Shown one piece after another: positions 1 through 6,602 of a stretch of 11,411 nt of DNA. The translations under genes and the position numbers were made by a program. Under the pieces are notes generated by a model. That model saw only the letters and a program-made list of their open reading frames with translations, was not told the DNA's origin and did not search any database. Numbering within the stretch: position 1 is the stretch's first letter; the number at the start of each line of letters is the position of its first letter. This DNA comes from an uncultured beta proteobacterium (GTDB lineage Bacteria; Pseudomonadota; Gammaproteobacteria; Burkholderiales; Burkholderiaceae_C): positions 1 through 11,411 of the forward strand of contig CAIYQF010000484.1 in assembly GCA_903928325.1 (NCBI GenBank). The letters run 5' to 3'.

Positions 1-1
1 A

Positions 2-115
2 TACGCAGGGCTTGGGGTGTGGCTGGCCGTTTTCGGACATGTGTTTGGGACTTGGCTACAGGCAGCGCAGTTGTGGGTGCACGAAGCCCGAATGCCGGAG
101 TTTTCGCCCAGTTGA
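2..115 (+). CDS. C-terminal fragment of a probable membrane protein (partial, 5' end off window)
   Basis: An open frame enters from the left edge and stops at a TGA at 113-115, giving 37 visible residues. It contains a hydrophobic, aromatic-rich stretch (residues about 2-26, starting AGLGVWLAVFGHVFGTW) that would suit one transmembrane helix. A short polar tail ending MPEFSPS follows. The other two forward frames look like shadows: one is rich in Cys and Arg, the other has no recognisable composition. I do not recognise the family, and too little is visible to name a function. It lies on the same strand as the downstream phosphomannomutase gene but is separated from it by 157 bases, so it is probably the last gene of another unit. 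That this frame is coding is an inference from composition alone. Confidence 0.4.
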   Translation, partial: YAGLGVWLAVFGHVFGTWLQAAQLWVHEARMPEFSPS

Positions 116-120
116 ACCTG

Positions 121-135
121 CAGCGCCTTGCGCTG
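121..135 (+). terminator. Small perfect hairpin just after the upstream stop codon (weak terminator candidate)
   Basis: CAGCGC (121-126) and GCGCTG (130-135) form a perfect 6-bp GC-rich stem around a CTT loop, starting 5 bases after the stop codon at 113-115. No T-run follows (the next bases are GCAAAC), so it does not fit a classic intrinsic terminator. It could act as a 3'-end stabilising hairpin, or be a chance palindrome in GC-rich DNA. Confidence 0.2.
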
Positions 136-191
136 GCAAACGACTCCTGGGACGCGGAGGTGCCGCGCTGTGCCGAAAGCGCCGCAAAAAG

Positions 192-207
192 AGGTGTCAC
201 CTAAAAT
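192..207 (+). promoter_or_regulatory. Candidate -10 element with adjoining short palindrome upstream of the phosphomannomutase gene
   Basis: TAAAAT at 202-207 matches the sigma-70 -10 consensus TATAAT at five of six positions and lies 65 bases before the phosphomannomutase start. It stands out as AT-rich in a GC-rich gap. It abuts an inverted repeat, AGGTG-T-CACCT (192-202), which could be an operator half-site pair or coincidence. No convincing -35 hexamer sits 16-18 bases upstream (around 178-185 the sequence is GC-rich). The promoter call is therefore weak, although this gap is the logical place for the promoter of the three-gene LPS unit. Confidence 0.25.
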
Positions 208-272
208 CCACCGGTTGCGCCTTGGGCCTCCCATCCCCAGCAGCACCCGTTTACGCCTTTCGAAAGCTCCGC

Positions 273-1655
273 ATGCAAATCTCATCCACCATTTTCAAAG
301 CCTATGACATCCGGGGCACCGTGCCGAGTACGGTCAATGAAGACGTTGCTGTGCGCTTGGGCCGCGCCTTTGGCACGCTTGCGCTGCGCCAGGGCCAGAC
401 CACGGTTGCGGTGGGGCGCGACGGGCGCCTGAGCGGCCCCGGGCTAGCTGAATCCTTGATGCGTGGTCTGCAAGACGTGGGCGTGCAGGTGATTGATGTG
501 GGCATGGTCACCACGCCCATGCTGTACTTTGCGGCCTGCACTTTGTGCAATAGCGGCATCCAGGTGACTGGCAGCCACAACCCGCGCGACTACAACGGCT
601 TCAAGATGGTGATGGGGGGTAAAGCCAGTTACGGCGACGAAATCCAGGCCCTGCGCCAGATGATGGTGGACGAAACCTGGTCGCTGCAAAGCGGCGGCAC
701 GTGCACCAGCGCGGACGTATTGCCCGCCTACACCGCAAAAATCGTGGGCGACATTCGCCTGGCGCGCCCCCTGAAAATCGTGGTGGACTGCGGCAACGGC
801 GTGGCCGGCGCCTCAGCCCCCGCTATCTTGCGTGCCATTGGCTGCGAGGTGACCGAGCTTTACAGCGAAGTCGACGGCAACTTCCCCAACCACCACCCCG
901 ACCCCAGCAAGCCCGAAAACCTGCGCGATCTCATTGCCGCACTCCAGACGAGCGACGCTGAACTCGGCCTGGCCTTTGACGGCGACGGCGACCGTTTGGG
1001 CATCGTGACCCGCGACGGCAGCAACATCTTCCCCGACCGGCAGATGATGTTGTTTGCCCAAGACGTGCTCTCGCGCGTGCCCGGCGGCACCATTGTGTTT
1101 GACGTGAAATGCTCGCAGCGTCTGGCCCCGGCCATTGCGGCCGCCGGTGGCGTGCCGCTGATGTTCAAAACCGGCCACTCGCTCATCAAGGCCAAGATGC
1201 GGGAGCTGGATTCGCCCCTGGGCGGCGAGATGAGCGGCCACATTTTCTTCAAAGAGCGCTGGTTTGGCTTTGATGACGGCACCTATGCGGGTTGCCGCTT
1301 GCTGGAAATTGTGAGCAAGGTGGCAGATTCGAACGCGCTCTTGCACGCTTTGCCCACCAGCTTTTCCACGCCCGAACTCAACGTGCCTTGCGCCGAGGGC
1401 GAGCCGCACAGCGTGGTGGAGCAATTGGTGGCGCGCGCGGATTTTGCGGCCCCGGCCACCGTCAACACCATAGACGGCTTGCGCGTGGACTGGCCCGACG
1501 GCTTTGGCCTGGTGCGCGCGTCCAACACCACGCCGGTGCTGGTGCTGCGCTTTGAGGGCCATACGCCCGAGGCGCTCTCGCGCATTGAGGCGGCCATGCT
1601 GGCGCTGCTGCGCGCCGTCAAGCCCGACGCGCATTTTGAGCAAGCGGCGCACTGA
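273..1655 (+). CDS. algC: Phosphomannomutase/phosphoglucomutase (AlgC type)
   Basis: This cytoplasmic enzyme interconverts the 6- and 1-phosphates of mannose and glucose, feeding GDP-mannose and UDP-glucose routes to LPS and exopolysaccharide. The 460-residue product has the four-domain alpha-D-phosphohexomutase layout. It opens with FKAYDIRG (8-15) and carries the phosphoserine loop TGSHNP (99-104, Ser101). The Mg-binding loop is DGDGDR (236-241), the sugar-specificity loop GEMSGH (318-323) and the phosphate-binding loop RASNTTP (415-421). All key residues are intact, and the length matches AlgC-like enzymes. The ATG at 273 is preferred because family homology begins there; the frame stays open back to position 12, but that extension is Cys/Arg-rich and unlike the family. 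No strong ribosome-binding site is visible. The heptosyltransferase gene follows after 17 bases. Mannose versus glucose preference cannot be read from the sequence, and AlgC-like enzymes usually use both. Confidence 0.95.
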   Translation: MQISSTIFKAYDIRGTVPSTVNEDVAVRLGRAFGTLALRQGQTTVAVGRDGRLSGPGLAESLMRGLQDVGVQVIDVGMVTTPMLYFAACTLCNSGIQVTGSHNPRDYNGFKMVMGGKASYGDEIQALRQMMVDETWSLQSGGTCTSADVLPAYTAKIVGDIRLARPLKIVVDCGNGVAGASAPAILRAIGCEVTELYSEVDGNFPNHHPDPSKPENLRDLIAALQTSDAELGLAFDGDGDRLGIVTRDGSNIFPDRQMMLFAQDVLSRVPGGTIVFDVKCSQRLAPAIAAAGGVPLMFKTGHSLIKAKMRELDSPLGGEMSGHIFFKERWFGFDDGTYAGCRLLEIVSKVADSNALLHALPTSFSTPELNVPCAEGEPHSVVEQLVARADFAAPATVNTIDGLRVDWPDGFGLVRASNTTPVLVLRFEGHTPEALSRIEAAMLALLRAVKPDAHFEQAAH

Positions 1656-1672
1656 ATGAGCACCACGGCCCG

Positions 1673-2692
1673 ATGCGCATATTGATCGTCAAGCTCTCGT
1701 CCCTGGGCGACGTGGTGCAGACGATGCCGGTGGTGCACGACATGCGCCAGGCCCTGCCGCACGCCCAGATCGACTGGGTGGTGGAAGAAGCCTTTGCGCC
1801 CCTGGTGCAACAGGTCCAGGGCGTGCAGCGCGTGCTGCCGATTGCGCAGCGGCGCTGGCGCAAGTCCTGGCTTGCCGCTCCCACCCGGCATGAACGTGCG
1901 ACTTTTGCCAAGCTGCTGCAGGCGCAGTCCTACGACGCGGTGATTGATTTCCAGGGTCTCATCAAATCGGCCCTGGTGGCGCGCAGCGCCCGTCTGGCGC
2001 CCGGCGGCTTTCGCGCCACCTACGCCAACGCCAGTGAAGCCTGCGCCTACGAGTGGCCGGTGCGCTTGCTGTTAGACCGCTTGGTGCCCATGCCACGGCG
2101 CATCCATGCCGTGGCACGCTACCGACTGCTAGCAGCACAGGTGCTGGGATACCCGGTTGACGGCCCCAGCTCGTACCCGCTGGCACCCTTGGCGTCTGGC
2201 GCGGTGGCGGTTGAGCGCTACGGCGTGTTGCTGGCCCACGGCACGACGCGCGCCGATAACGAATGGCCCGAGCGCGACTGGATCGCCGTGGGCGAGCAAC
2301 TCATCGCACAAGGCCATACGGTGGAGCTGCCACAGGCGGGCGCGCTGGAGCTGGCCCGGGTGCAACGGATTGCGCAGGCGCTGGGGCCACAGGCACGCGT
2401 GTGGCCTGCGTTGTCGCTGGTGCAGGTGACACAGCGCATGGCGGCGTCGGGCGGCGTCATCGGGGTGGATTCAGGCCTGAGTCACCTGGCGGTGGCGCTG
2501 GACCTGCCGCATGTGCAAATCTTCAGCCAGGCCCGCGCCTGGCGCGCCGGGCCGGTGGGCAACGCCCACCAGGTGGCGGTGGGCGGCAAGGCTGCACCCA
2601 GCGTGTCCGCCGTGTGGGCGGCCTGGCAGGCGGTGGGTGCCGCATACCCGTGCCGCCAAGCGCCGTCCCACCCACAGCAGGTGCGCGCATGA
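1673..2692 (+). CDS. waaC: Lipopolysaccharide heptosyltransferase I
   Basis: This GT9-family glycosyltransferase acts at the cytoplasmic face of the inner membrane. It adds the first L-glycero-D-manno-heptose from ADP-heptose to Kdo of the LPS inner core. The 339-residue product starts MRILIVKLSSLGDVVQTMP, where Asp13 corresponds to the catalytic Asp of E. coli WaaC. It continues with DWVVEE (34-39), the RRWRK segment (60-64), YDAVIDFQGLIKSA (87-100) and the nucleotide-site motif VDSGLSHLA (265-273). In the donor-site segment HGTTRADNEWPE (189-200), Asn196 stands where E. coli has Lys192. The start gives the exact family N-terminus. The only upstream Shine-Dalgarno-like bases are a weak TGAG about 12 bases before the ATG, so translation may depend on the preceding gene. 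The stop overlaps the waaA start (ATGA), suggesting translational coupling. WaaF is less likely because the motifs match WaaC. Confidence 0.93.
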   Translation: MRILIVKLSSLGDVVQTMPVVHDMRQALPHAQIDWVVEEAFAPLVQQVQGVQRVLPIAQRRWRKSWLAAPTRHERATFAKLLQAQSYDAVIDFQGLIKSALVARSARLAPGGFRATYANASEACAYEWPVRLLLDRLVPMPRRIHAVARYRLLAAQVLGYPVDGPSSYPLAPLASGAVAVERYGVLLAHGTTRADNEWPERDWIAVGEQLIAQGHTVELPQAGALELARVQRIAQALGPQARVWPALSLVQVTQRMAASGGVIGVDSGLSHLAVALDLPHVQIFSQARAWRAGPVGNAHQVAVGGKAAPSVSAVWAAWQAVGAAYPCRQAPSHPQQVRA

Positions 2693-3996
2693 CAGCCCAC
2701 TGGTCAGAGCGGCTGGCACTGGGTTTGTACAGCGCGGCGACGGTGTTGGCGCAGCCGCTGCTGCGTCTGAAGCTGCTACTGCGTTCGCGCAAAGAACCGG
2801 CCTATGGGCAGGATGTCGCCCAGCGTTTTGGACGCTACCCCGGGCTTGCGACGACGGACAAGGCTTTTGTCTGGGTGCATGCCGTGTCGCTGGGCGAGAC
2901 ACGGGCGGTGGAGCCGCTGCTGCGCCATCTGCGCCAGGCGCTGCCGGGTATGCGGCTGCTGCTAACCCACGGCACTGCCACCGGGCGCGAGGCCGGGCGC
3001 GCGTTGCTTCAGCCGGGTGATGTGCAGGTGTGGCAACCCTGGGACACGCCGCTGGCCACCCGGCGTTTTGTGCGGCAGTTTCGCCCGCGCATCGGTTTGT
3101 TGGTGGAGACCGAGGTCTGGCCTAACCTGGTCCACACCTGCCTGCGGGCGCACGTGCCGCTGTGTCTGGTCAACGCGCGCTTGAGCGCCAAGTCGTTGCG
3201 CAAAGCGCAGCGCCTGGACTGGCTGGCCGTACCGGCGTTTCGGAGCCTGAGCGCGGTGTGGCCGCAGTCGGGTGACGACGCGGCCCGGTTGCGCAGCCTG
3301 GGTGCCCCGGTGCAAGCACCCACGGGCAACCTGAAGTTTGATACCACGCCCGACGCCGACCAGTGTGCCCAAGGCCAGTCCTTGCGCCAAAGCGTGGGTC
3401 GGCCGGTGCTGCTGCTGGCGAGTTCGCGCGAGGGCGAAGAGCAAATGCTCTTAGATGCCCTGCGTGCGCACGCAGGGCCCGAGCGCAGCGTGCAGTGGCT
3501 GCTGGTGCCACGCCACCCCCAGCGCTTTAACGCTGTGGCAGCGCTGTGCTTGGCTGCGGGCCTGACGGTGTCGCGCCGCAGCGTGGACGGCAGCGGTTTT
3601 GCCCCCGCCGACGTCTGGATCGGTGACAGCGTGGGCGAAATGGCTTTGTATTTTGGTTTGGCCGACGTGGCCTTGCTGGGCGGCAGTTTTGCGCCGTTGG
3701 GGGGGCAAAACCTCATCGAGGCCGCTGCCTGCGGCTGTCCGGTGGTGATGGGCCCGCACACCTTTAATTTTGCCTCTGCTGCCGAGTTGGCGCAGGTAGA
3801 AGGCGCGGCGTTTGAGTTGCCAGACCTGCCCCAAGCCCTGGACTACGCGCTGCGATTGGCCCACGACCCGGCGGCACTAGAGGCCTCCAGCAGCGCCGCA
3901 CTGGCGTTTGCGTTGCGCCACCGGGGAGCGGCCTTGCGCACCTGCGCGCGCGTCGTGGTCTGGTTGGCGCGCCAGCGACCCCAGGGTCTGTGGTAG
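2689..3996 (+). CDS. waaA: 3-deoxy-D-manno-octulosonic acid (Kdo) transferase
   Basis: This GT30 enzyme transfers Kdo from CMP-Kdo to the lipid A precursor on the inner leaflet. The 435-residue product matches E. coli WaaA in length and layout. A hydrophobic N-terminal anchor (about 8-31) is followed by RKEPAYGQDVAQRFG (34-48). The catalytic-loop segment VHAVSLGET follows (63-71, Glu70 aligning with E. coli Glu60). Then come METELWPNL-like VETEVWPNL (139-147), NARLSAKS (162-169), TGNLKFD (212-218), the donor-site VPRHPQRF (273-280) and GGQNLIEAAACGCPVVMGPHT (338-358). The start at 2689 overlaps the waaC stop by four bases, and an AGGTG lies about 5 bases upstream. The frame is open further upstream inside waaC, but that part is a shadow. 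How many Kdo residues it adds cannot be predicted from the sequence. It ends 21 bases from the convergent tolC stop. Confidence 0.95.
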   Translation: MTAHWSERLALGLYSAATVLAQPLLRLKLLLRSRKEPAYGQDVAQRFGRYPGLATTDKAFVWVHAVSLGETRAVEPLLRHLRQALPGMRLLLTHGTATGREAGRALLQPGDVQVWQPWDTPLATRRFVRQFRPRIGLLVETEVWPNLVHTCLRAHVPLCLVNARLSAKSLRKAQRLDWLAVPAFRSLSAVWPQSGDDAARLRSLGAPVQAPTGNLKFDTTPDADQCAQGQSLRQSVGRPVLLLASSREGEEQMLLDALRAHAGPERSVQWLLVPRHPQRFNAVAALCLAAGLTVSRRSVDGSGFAPADVWIGDSVGEMALYFGLADVALLGGSFAPLGGQNLIEAAACGCPVVMGPHTFNFASAAELAQVEGAAFELPDLPQALDYALRLAHDPAALEASSSAALAFALRHRGAALRTCARVVVWLARQRPQGLW

Positions 3997-4017
3997 CGGT
4001 GAGGGGCTGTTGCCGCG

Positions 4018-5466
4018 CTATTTGTCCAACAAGGCGTTGACGTCTTGCAGGTCGGATTCGGCCAGCGTGCCTGCCGCCTGGCGCAGCTTGAGACCGCCCA
4101 CCAGCACGTCGTAGCGAGCCTTGGCCAACTTGGCCTTGGTGTCAAACAACTGGCTTTGCGAGTTCAGCACGTCGATGTTGATGCGCACGCCTACTTGGTA
4201 GCCCAGTTTGTTGGCATCCAAAGCGCTTTGGCTCGATACCTCGGCTGCCTCATAGGCTTTGACCTGGCCCAAAACCGACTGCACGCCGTAGTACACGGTG
4301 CGCGTGGTTTGCAGGGCGTTGCGGCGCACGGTTTCAAGGTCGTTGCGCGTTTTTTCTTCCAGTGCGACGGTCTCTTTGAGACGGGCGTCCAGGGTGCGAC
4401 CCGTGAACATGGGAATCGTCAAGGTCACGCCGACAGAGGCGCTTTGACCGTCACCGGGGCGGGTGTTGGTACCTGAAATACTGTTGCTATAGGCCTGGTT
4501 CGCCGCCGTCACTCCGGTGCTGTTGGACGAGGTGCTGGTTCCGCCCCACGGAAGCGATTTGCCCACCGCAGCATTGAGTGCCAGCGAGGGTGCCGCGCTG
4601 GCGCGGGATTTTTCCGACTCCAATTGCGCCAATTCCAACTCAACCCGTTTGGACTGTATTTGGGGTTGGTTTTCTTCGGTGGTGGCGGTCCACTGCGCTT
4701 CCCCGCCGCTTAAGGAGGGCAGTTGCAAGGGCAGGCGCACACCGACGGGCTCTGCGTTTGCAATGCCGACTTGCTGGTTAAGCAGGCTCTTCTTGATAGT
4801 GAGGTCGTTCTCGGCGGCGATTTCTTGGGCAAGTACCAGGTCAAAGCGGGCTTGGGCTTCCCGCGCGTCGGTGATGGTGGCCGTGCCTACTTCAAAGTTG
4901 CGTTTAGCCGATGCCAGTTGTTCTGCTACGGCAGCTTTTTGTGCACGCACAAAGGCCAGGCTATCGGCGGCGGCCAGCACGTCGAAGAAGGCCGAGCTCA
5001 CGCGCACCATCAGGTCTTGCTGGGTTGCGCTCAGTGCGGCTTGGGCAATGGCCACGCCGCGCTGGGCCTGAGTCAGCGTCACATCATTGAACCGGTTGTA
5101 CAGGGGTTGCGACAGTTGTACGCCCAAAACGCCGTCAGTTTGTGCCTTGTCACTGGTGGAGTCGGTGCTTGAGTACGGGATGCCCAGCGCGTTGGAACTG
5201 GTGGAGTCGGTCGAACTGCTTCCTTGTTCCCACCCCCGCTTAAGGCCTGCCTGAAAGTTTACGGTGGGCGCACTTAACGCCAGCGCCTGGTCCACCTTGG
5301 CAGACGTGGCCGCAAACTGGGCCTGTGCGGACTGGTAAGCCGAGTCGTAGCTTTGCGCGGCGTGGTAGAGGTCTAGCAGGCTTTGGGCCTGGGCAGGAGC
5401 GCCCCATGCGAAAGCAATCAACACGGCCATGGGGCGAAGTCGGGCAAGGGGCATCAGTCGGTTCAT
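4018..5466 (-). CDS. tolC: TolC-family outer-membrane efflux channel
   Basis: This is the outer-membrane exit duct of tripartite efflux pumps and type I secretion systems, which acts as a trimer. The 482-residue precursor starts MNRLMPLARLRPM and has a hydrophobic core and a probable signal-peptidase site after AQA (residue 27). It then shows the two-fold TolC repeat. The first half has QPLYNRF (120-126), SSAFFDVLAAADSL (157-170) and FEVGTATITDAREAQARFD (191-209). The second half has IPMFTGR (351-357), YQVGVRINIDVLNSQSQLFD (423-442) and ARYDVLVGGLKLRQAAGTL (450-468). The long C-terminal tail of E. coli TolC is absent. Both predicted surface loops (about 80-111 and 303-342) are enlarged and rich in Ser, Thr, Asn and Gly. 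The ATG at 5466 gives the signal peptide directly; an upstream extension to 5571 would bury it and overlap the rhodanese gene. The location downstream of RND pump genes suggests it is their channel, but it may also serve other exporters. Confidence 0.93.
   Translation of the reverse strand: MNRLMPLARLRPMAVLIAFAWGAPAQAQSLLDLYHAAQSYDSAYQSAQAQFAATSAKVDQALALSAPTVNFQAGLKRGWEQGSSSTDSTSSNALGIPYSSTDSTSDKAQTDGVLGVQLSQPLYNRFNDVTLTQAQRGVAIAQAALSATQQDLMVRVSSAFFDVLAAADSLAFVRAQKAAVAEQLASAKRNFEVGTATITDAREAQARFDLVLAQEIAAENDLTIKKSLLNQQVGIANAEPVGVRLPLQLPSLSGGEAQWTATTEENQPQIQSKRVELELAQLESEKSRASAAPSLALNAAVGKSLPWGGTSTSSNSTGVTAANQAYSNSISGTNTRPGDGQSASVGVTLTIPMFTGRTLDARLKETVALEEKTRNDLETVRRNALQTTRTVYYGVQSVLGQVKAYEAAEVSSQSALDANKLGYQVGVRINIDVLNSQSQLFDTKAKLAKARYDVLVGGLKLRQAAGTLAESDLQDVNALLDK
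5152..5211 (-). repeat. 15-bp direct repeat inside the TolC surface-loop region
   Basis: ACTGGTGGAGTCGGT occurs perfectly at 5152-5166 and 5197-5211, 45 bases apart. Both copies are in the tolC reading frame and encode Thr-Asp-Ser-Thr-Ser. The spacing is a multiple of three, giving a 15-residue peptide period (residues 86-90 and 101-105). It looks like remnants of an in-frame loop duplication rather than a mobile or regulatory element. Confidence 0.7.
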
Positions 5467-5512
5467 GGAAGGGTTCTCAGTCAAACAAAACAGGTGATGG
5501 GTGTCGGGCGGG

Positions 5513-5878
5513 TCAGTAGCGTGCGACCGTGGTGTCGAGCTCAGTGGCCCAGGCGTCAATGCCACCGGCAATATTGGCTACTTTGGAAAAGCCATTGCCC
5601 ACCAAAAAGCGGGCAATTTGCATGCTGCGCGCGCCGTGGTGGCACAGGCAGGCGATGGGTTGATCGGGGTCCAGATCGGCCAGGCGCACCGGCACCAGGG
5701 CCATGGGAATGGCCAGAAGCTGGTAGCCCGTGGCAGCAGCGTCGCCACCCGTGACACGGGCCCGGGTCAACTCGTGGGGTTCGCGCACGTCCAGCAACAC
5801 CGGGCGGTCCATGGGGTGGGATTGCGCCGCAGCGCGCAGCCAGGCCGCAAAGGCGACGGGGGCGATTTGCTCAATCAT
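5513..5878 (-). CDS. Single-domain rhodanese-like protein (sulfurtransferase)
   Basis: This small cytoplasmic protein of 121 residues, with no signal peptide, is one rhodanese domain of about GlpE/PspE size. It shows the rhodanese entry motif LLDVREPHEL (28-37), a substrate-side MALVPVRL segment (59-66), the active-site loop CHHGAR (79-84) with catalytic Cys79, and the C-terminal GGIDAW box (105-110). The CxxxxR loop is intact, so it could carry a persulfide and pass sulfur to an acceptor such as cyanide or a protein thiol. The physiological acceptor cannot be inferred. It starts 23 bases after the methyltransferase-like gene and ends 46 bases before tolC, so co-transcription is likely. Only one ATG gives the usual rhodanese N-terminus (MIEQIAPVAF); no clear ribosome-binding site precedes it. 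I recall this gene sitting next to tolC in related bacteria, which is knowledge rather than something shown here. Confidence 0.9.
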   Translation of the reverse strand: MIEQIAPVAFAAWLRAAAQSHPMDRPVLLDVREPHELTRARVTGGDAAATGYQLLAIPMALVPVRLADLDPDQPIACLCHHGARSMQIARFLVGNGFSKVANIAGGIDAWATELDTTVARY

Positions 5879-5901
5879 GGGCGCCGCGCGTCAAAAGCAA
5901 G

Positions 5902-6564
5902 TTAGAAAGTGAAATGCGATGCTTCAGCAAACCCGTGCAGACGCGGCGCGTTGGCGTCCCACAGGGTGTGGCTTTGCACTTCGTTGGCGCTGGTGCGCGT
6001 AAACAAGGTGGCGCCCATGATGGGCTCCTGGCCGACGACGGCAATCAAGCGCCCACCCACCTGCAACAGGTCCAGCAGGTGCTGGGGCACCTCGGCCACT
6101 GAGCCACTGAGCATGATGGCGTCAAACGCGCCGCTTTCCAGCAGCGCGTGGGCGCCGTCGGCCAAGCGGATTTCGACGTTGTGTAGGCCCGCTCGGCGCA
6201 CATTGGCATGGGCCATTTCGGCCAACTCGGACTCGATTTCCAGCGACAACACGCTGTGCGCTTGGCTGGCAAGCAAGGCGGCCATGTAGCCGCTGCCGCT
6301 GCCGATCTCTAGCACCCGCTCATGCGCTTGGACTTGCAGGTCTTGCAACAGGCGCGCTTCCATGCGCGGGGCCAGCATGCATTGCCCGTGGCCCAGGGGA
6401 ATCTCCAGGTCGGCAAAGGCCAGTGCCTTGTGGGCCAGGGGGACAAAATCTTCGCGCTTGACGGCGCCCAGCAAGGCCAAAACCCCGGCGTCGAGCACAT
6501 TCCAGGGCCGGATTTGCTGTTCAATCATGTTGAAGCGGGCTTTGGCAGTGTTGCAGAGGTTCAT
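5902..6564 (-). CDS. Protein-L-isoaspartate O-methyltransferase-like SAM-dependent methyltransferase
   Basis: The 220-residue cytoplasmic protein has the N-terminus of the PIMT family (ARFNMIEQQIRPWNVLD, 9-25, and VKREDFVPLAHKALAF, 35-50). A Rossmann-fold SAM-binding site follows, with motif I VLEIGSGSGYMAALLA (84-99), an acidic strand end LSLEIESE (106-113), and LADGAHAL (134-141) as motif II-like. True PIMTs methylate the alpha-carboxyl of isoaspartate in damaged proteins and carry an active-site segment like ISQPYMVA in E. coli Pcm. Here the matching segment is LGHGQCMLA (57-65), without the Ser or Pro, so the substrate may differ. The start at 6564 gives the conserved N-terminus and avoids overlap with the RND gene; the frame is open to 6669, but that part is the RND 3' end read in another frame. 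It follows the RND gene by 38 bases and precedes the rhodanese gene by 23. Family assignment is firm, activity is not. Confidence 0.85.
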   Translation of the reverse strand: MNLCNTAKARFNMIEQQIRPWNVLDAGVLALLGAVKREDFVPLAHKALAFADLEIPLGHGQCMLAPRMEARLLQDLQVQAHERVLEIGSGSGYMAALLASQAHSVLSLEIESELAEMAHANVRRAGLHNVEIRLADGAHALLESGAFDAIMLSGSVAEVPQHLLDLLQVGGRLIAVVGQEPIMGATLFTRTSANEVQSHTLWDANAPRLHGFAEASHFTF

Positions 6565-6602
6565 GGTGATGCTCGGTATAAGGCAGTTGGGATGGTCCAA
6601 TT

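Noticed and set aside
12..272. An N-terminal extension of the phosphomannomutase reading frame back to position 12
   Set aside because: The extra 87 residues are Cys/Arg-rich and unlike the family, whose conserved N-terminus begins at the ATG at 273.
813..1652. A 279-codon minus-strand open frame opposite the phosphomannomutase gene
   Set aside because: It is antisense to a gene with all its family motifs, and its translation is rich in His, Arg and Gln with no recognisable domain. This is usual for the complement of GC-rich coding DNA.
3009..3761. A 250-codon minus-strand open frame opposite waaA
   Set aside because: It is a shadow of a clearly conserved gene; it has low-complexity Ser/Arg/Pro composition and no domain.
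3994..4020. A possible bidirectional terminator between the convergent waaA and tolC stops: TAGCG at 3994-3998 mirrors CGCTA at 4016-4020
   Set aside because: The stem is only 5 bp, its ends are simply the two TAG stop codons, the next pair is mismatched, and no proper T-run lies on either side.
6577..6600. A promoter for the PIMT-like / rhodanese / tolC genes: TTGGAC and TTATAC on the minus strand in the gap after the RND gene
   Set aside because: The two hexamers are only 13 bases apart, too close for a sigma-70 promoter, and no better -35 lies at 16-18 bases. A promoter here is possible but I cannot support this one.
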